Origin: JAQVEM01 sp964595565
Lineage (GTDB): Bacteria > Actinomycetota > Humimicrobiia > Humimicrobiales > Humimicrobiaceae
Assembly: GCA_964595565.1 (NCBI GenBank)
Contig: CAZQQX010000003.1
Coordinates: forward strand, 19,184 to 83,183
Direction of reading: 5' to 3'
DNA: 64,000 nt
Part shown: positions 61,978 to 64,000 of the stretch, piece after piece
Layout of the letters: the number at the start of each line of letters is the position of its first letter
Position numbering within the stretch: the first letter of the stretch is position 1
Notes under the pieces: generated by a model
Database searches by the model: none
What the model was told of the DNA's origin: nothing
What the model saw: the letters and a program-made list of their open reading frames with translations, nothing else
Position numbers and translations under genes: made by a program

Positions 61978-63366
61978 TCAGTCTCCTCTTTTTTCCATAA
62001 GATACAGGATTCTTTTTGAATCTTTAATTTTTTCAGCCATTATTATATTAAAATAGTTGCCAGACACATTCTCGAAATTTTTTCTGTTATAATCAGGAAA
62101 GATATCTTCTCTTGTATATAACAACCTTTCTACCTGTGAATCATTTTTGGGTATGAATTCTATAATAAGCCATCTGCAGATCTGGTTTAAGAAGTTTGCT
62201 ATTTTGTAAAAGGGAAGGTTATTGGAAATAGCAAGATGATGAATTAAAGCAAGTGCCATAACTGTATCTACGGGTCCCCGGCCTGTAAGTGACATTCTTT
62301 CCCTGTTTTCCCATCCGATTGCCGGGCTGGGGTTGGTCAGGTCAAGGATTAAAGGAAGGATATATGTCTCATTATTTTTAATGCTTCTCAGATAATTTTT
62401 TTCCACTGCTGCATAATCGACATCAAAAGATACGGTAAATATATTCTGGCCGGACGCTATGCGACTGAATAACCCGTCATTTGCTCCCAGGTCCCAGAGC
62501 ATTTTTGTTCTTGTTTTTTTTAGCATCCGAGAAATAATCTTTTTTTTATCCTCAATTGCTTTTGTTGAATAATTGGTATCATCGTAGTAGTCTGCCCATT
62601 CAGTTCCCGCAGGGTGCCATTTCATTTTTTTTATGGTAGATTCCAGATTATCTATAAGGCCGAGTAAAGATAAGCGGCTTATCTTACGGGTGTTAATTTT
62701 TACTCTTTTGTCAGCAAAATATTTCTGGCTTCTGGCATGTAAGTGTATATGTGAAAGAAGTGAAAAATTAAACCTGGTGGAAGCTGGAAGAAGTAAAGTC
62801 GCTAAATCCAGGGGAATGCCGTCAAGATATATACGGAAAAGCTGGTTTAGCCTGATATCCCTGTAGCTCATCAGCGCAAGCGGTGCCAGGAAATGCTGGC
62901 ATGCCTGTCTGTAAGCAACCCAGCTTGAGCCTTCTTTATATTTTTCAAATGAAAGTGTATCTATAAGCAGAGCTTTTCCTCTGTTAAACTGAATATTGTA
63001 AGCACTGCAGTCCTTTAAAATCATTCCAAAATCCATTGCTATTTTTTGTATCTTAAAGGTGGTAAGAGCAGCATCTTTTAACTGGCTAAAACACCACTCA
63101 TAGGGGTATGATATAAAAGGTATGGGCCCGGGCTTTATTATTTTGTAAGCTTTCCCGGGTTCCGGACTTCTGATGTCGACTTCTTTATGTTTAATAAGTA
63201 AACCCCGGCCGGTAAGAGTCTCGTACAGACCTGAATTTATCAAATGGTCATAGTTTTCTTTATAAACCTTATTGATTTGCCGGTAAATAATATTATTTTT
63301 GTAAAAAAGGAATCCGGATGGGTCCCTGAAGGAACCGGGAACGTATTTTTTAGCTTTCTTTATCAC
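61978..63366 (-). CDS. NoeA-like protein with C-terminal SAM methyltransferase domain
   Basis: 462 residues. N-terminal part (about 1-250) resembles the N-terminal region of nodulation-type NoeA proteins, with KDCSAYNIQFNRGKALLIDTLSFE, a kinase-like look. The C-terminal part (about 285-460) is a class I SAM methyltransferase with LWDLGANDGLFSRIA (motif I) and FDVDYAAVEKN (motif II). It probably modifies a surface polysaccharide. It overlaps the small membrane gene by 17 bp. Confidence 0.82.
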   Translation of the reverse strand: MIKKAKKYVPGSFRDPSGFLFYKNNIIYRQINKVYKENYDHLINSGLYETLTGRGLLIKHKEVDIRSPEPGKAYKIIKPGPIPFISYPYEWCFSQLKDAALTTFKIQKIAMDFGMILKDCSAYNIQFNRGKALLIDTLSFEKYKEGSSWVAYRQACQHFLAPLALMSYRDIRLNQLFRIYLDGIPLDLATLLLPASTRFNFSLLSHIHLHARSQKYFADKRVKINTRKISRLSLLGLIDNLESTIKKMKWHPAGTEWADYYDDTNYSTKAIEDKKKIISRMLKKTRTKMLWDLGANDGLFSRIASGQNIFTVSFDVDYAAVEKNYLRSIKNNETYILPLILDLTNPSPAIGWENRERMSLTGRGPVDTVMALALIHHLAISNNLPFYKIANFLNQICRWLIIEFIPKNDSQVERLLYTREDIFPDYNRKNFENVSGNYFNIIMAEKIKDSKRILYLMEKRGD

Positions 63367-63583
63367 TTTTGTTTGCTCTGGAATTATGATTTTTAAAAAA
63401 GTGGTAAATCCTGCGCCAGAAAATTTTGATGCCGAATGCTCCTCCTGCCACTACGGCTATTATTATCTGTATAATATAACTGCCGCTTCCTGCATCAAGG
63501 TAAGCAAAAATTCTTTCAGGAAAAATAAAATGATAAAGTAAAATAACACCAGTGGTTATTAGAAAAGTTTTAAGATATTTCAT
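63350..63583 (-). CDS. Small DAGSGS membrane protein
   Basis: 77 residues, two transmembrane helices with the conserved FAYLDAGSGSYIIQII between them, then a basic tail after KIFWRRIY. Such proteins are widespread beside sulfatase and polysaccharide modification genes; the function is not known. ATG 63583 starts the three-gene block. Confidence 0.75.
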   Translation of the reverse strand: MKYLKTFLITTGVILLYHFIFPERIFAYLDAGSGSYIIQIIIAVVAGGAFGIKIFWRRIYHFFKNHNSRANKSDKES

Positions 63584-63769
63584 ATTAATTTTATCTTTTT
63601 ATTTAAAAAAATTATTATTTAAAATATTTTTTCTTATTATACAGGATATATAAAAAATTGTCTTATGGGTAATCTTATAGAGCAGAAAATGGGTTTGGCC
63701 GGTGCGACCGGGAATTTGTTTAATTTAAAATGTTGCTCAATAATAATTAATTCAGAGTGGAATTTAAAT

Positions 63770-63798
63770 TTGACACAAAAAATTAACTTTTATAAAAT
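63770..63798 (+). promoter_or_regulatory. Promoter for tRNA-Met and tuf
   Basis: TTGACA (63770-63775) and TAAAAT (63793-63798) are 17 bp apart, 64 bp upstream of the tRNA. Confidence 0.65.
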
Positions 63799-63861
63799 TT
63801 ATCCCTGCTTTAAAAATAATAAAAAATAACTATAATTATTTTTAATGTATAAATTTACCGT

Positions 63862-63937
63862 GGCGGTGTAGCTCAGTGGTTAGAGCACACGGTTCATACC
63901 CGTGGGGCCATTGGTTCAAATCCAATCACCGCTACCA
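63862..63937 (+). tRNA. tRNA-Met (CAT), elongator type
   Basis: 76 nt with encoded CCA. Acceptor GGCGGTG pairs with CACCGCT; anticodon loop TTCATAC in stem CACGG/CCGTG gives CAT. It lacks the initiator features (three G:C pairs at the anticodon stem base, unpaired 1:72). The sequence is like the Bacillus elongator Met; tRNA-Ile2 cannot be fully excluded. Confidence 0.93.
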
Positions 63938-63973
63938 ATTTTTAAAACTTTTTAAACAGAGAAAGGATATATT

Positions 63974-64000
63974 ATGGCTAAACAAAAATTTGAAAGAACA
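63974..64000 (+). CDS. tuf: Elongation factor Tu, N-terminal start (partial)
   Basis: Only nine codons are in the window: MAKQKFERT, the usual EF-Tu beginning, with GAAAGGA upstream. It sits 36 bp after tRNA-Met, the tRNA-tuf arrangement seen in many bacteria. The rest lies to the right. Confidence 0.85.

Noticed and set aside
63862..63937. Initiator tRNA or tRNA-Ile2 identity for the CAT tRNA
   Set aside because: It lacks initiator features, and its body resembles the elongator tRNA-Met of Gram-positives.
1..64000. CRISPR array, prophage or toxin-antitoxin locus
   Set aside because: No regular direct-repeat array, phage structural genes, cas genes or paired small toxin/antitoxin genes are seen.

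Overview
This is a 64 kb, AT-rich (by eye roughly 35% G+C) bacterial chromosome segment. The best clue to its owner is a regulator at 6979-7668 that closely resembles the orphan OmpR-type nitrogen regulator GlnR of Actinomycetota. It sits beside amtB, a PII gene and an alpha-type glutamine synthetase. With redox proteins typical of anaerobes (rubredoxin, ferredoxins, a ferredoxin-type complex-I-like module, the methanogen-type homocysteine cluster), this suggests an uncultured, probably anaerobic, deep-branching actinobacterial lineage. That placement is inference; no rRNA is present.

Layout. 1-3.6 kb: end of parB, lipA, a DUF123 nuclease-like protein, an Lrp-type ligand-binding domain, an SPFH protein and a VIT-like membrane protein. 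3.7-7.7 kb: nitrogen block (glnA, PII, amtB, GlnR-like), with 11-bp phased half-sites upstream of amtB and glnA. 7.9-9.2 kb: an IS3-family element. 9.2-15.3 kb: galactose block (galK, sugar ABC transporter, a small basic protein, galT). 15.6-24.8 kb: GGDEF/HD-GYP protein, nadE, two membrane proteins, PHP protein, larE/larC, AI-2E permease. 25.0-26.2 kb: decayed GH94 phosphorylase pseudogene. 26.3-33.3 kb: a compact, very divergent complex-I-like operon (A, B, CD, H, I, J, K and one antiporter-like subunit) followed by a DUF1287 protein. 33.5-35.1 kb: 3D-domain protein and an uracil-DNA-glycosylase-like protein lacking the usual catalytic motifs. 35.2-39.0 kb: FMN-riboswitch-controlled ribD-ribE-ribBA-ribH operon, divergent from rpe. 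40-46.2 kb: ferredoxin, DNA glycosylase, TPR protein, NfeD-slipin pair, rubredoxin. 46.3-49.2 kb: homocysteine-from-sulfide gene set plus a bactofilin. 49.4-58.2 kb: CapA-like protein, an ABC-2 transporter pseudogene, HD, DegV, AMMECR1, Memo, GATase-like and sugar-kinase genes. 58.3-64 kb: tRNA-Thr, tRNA-Tyr, tRNA-Thr, then a PAS/HD-GYP gene and a surface-polysaccharide-like trio, then tRNA-Met and the start of tuf.

The most unusual observation is that three conserved genes (galT, nadE and a DUF2085 gene) have no ATG, GTG or TTG at their expected start. In each, an ATA codon stands at the position predicted by the family N-terminus, 6-7 nt after a purine-rich ribosome binding site. AUA still encodes isoleucine internally, so this looks like AUA initiation rather than codon reassignment. 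The second most unusual item is the minimal complex-I-like operon, whose NuoD-like subunit lacks both the quinone-site HPSTHG motif and the hydrogenase cysteines.
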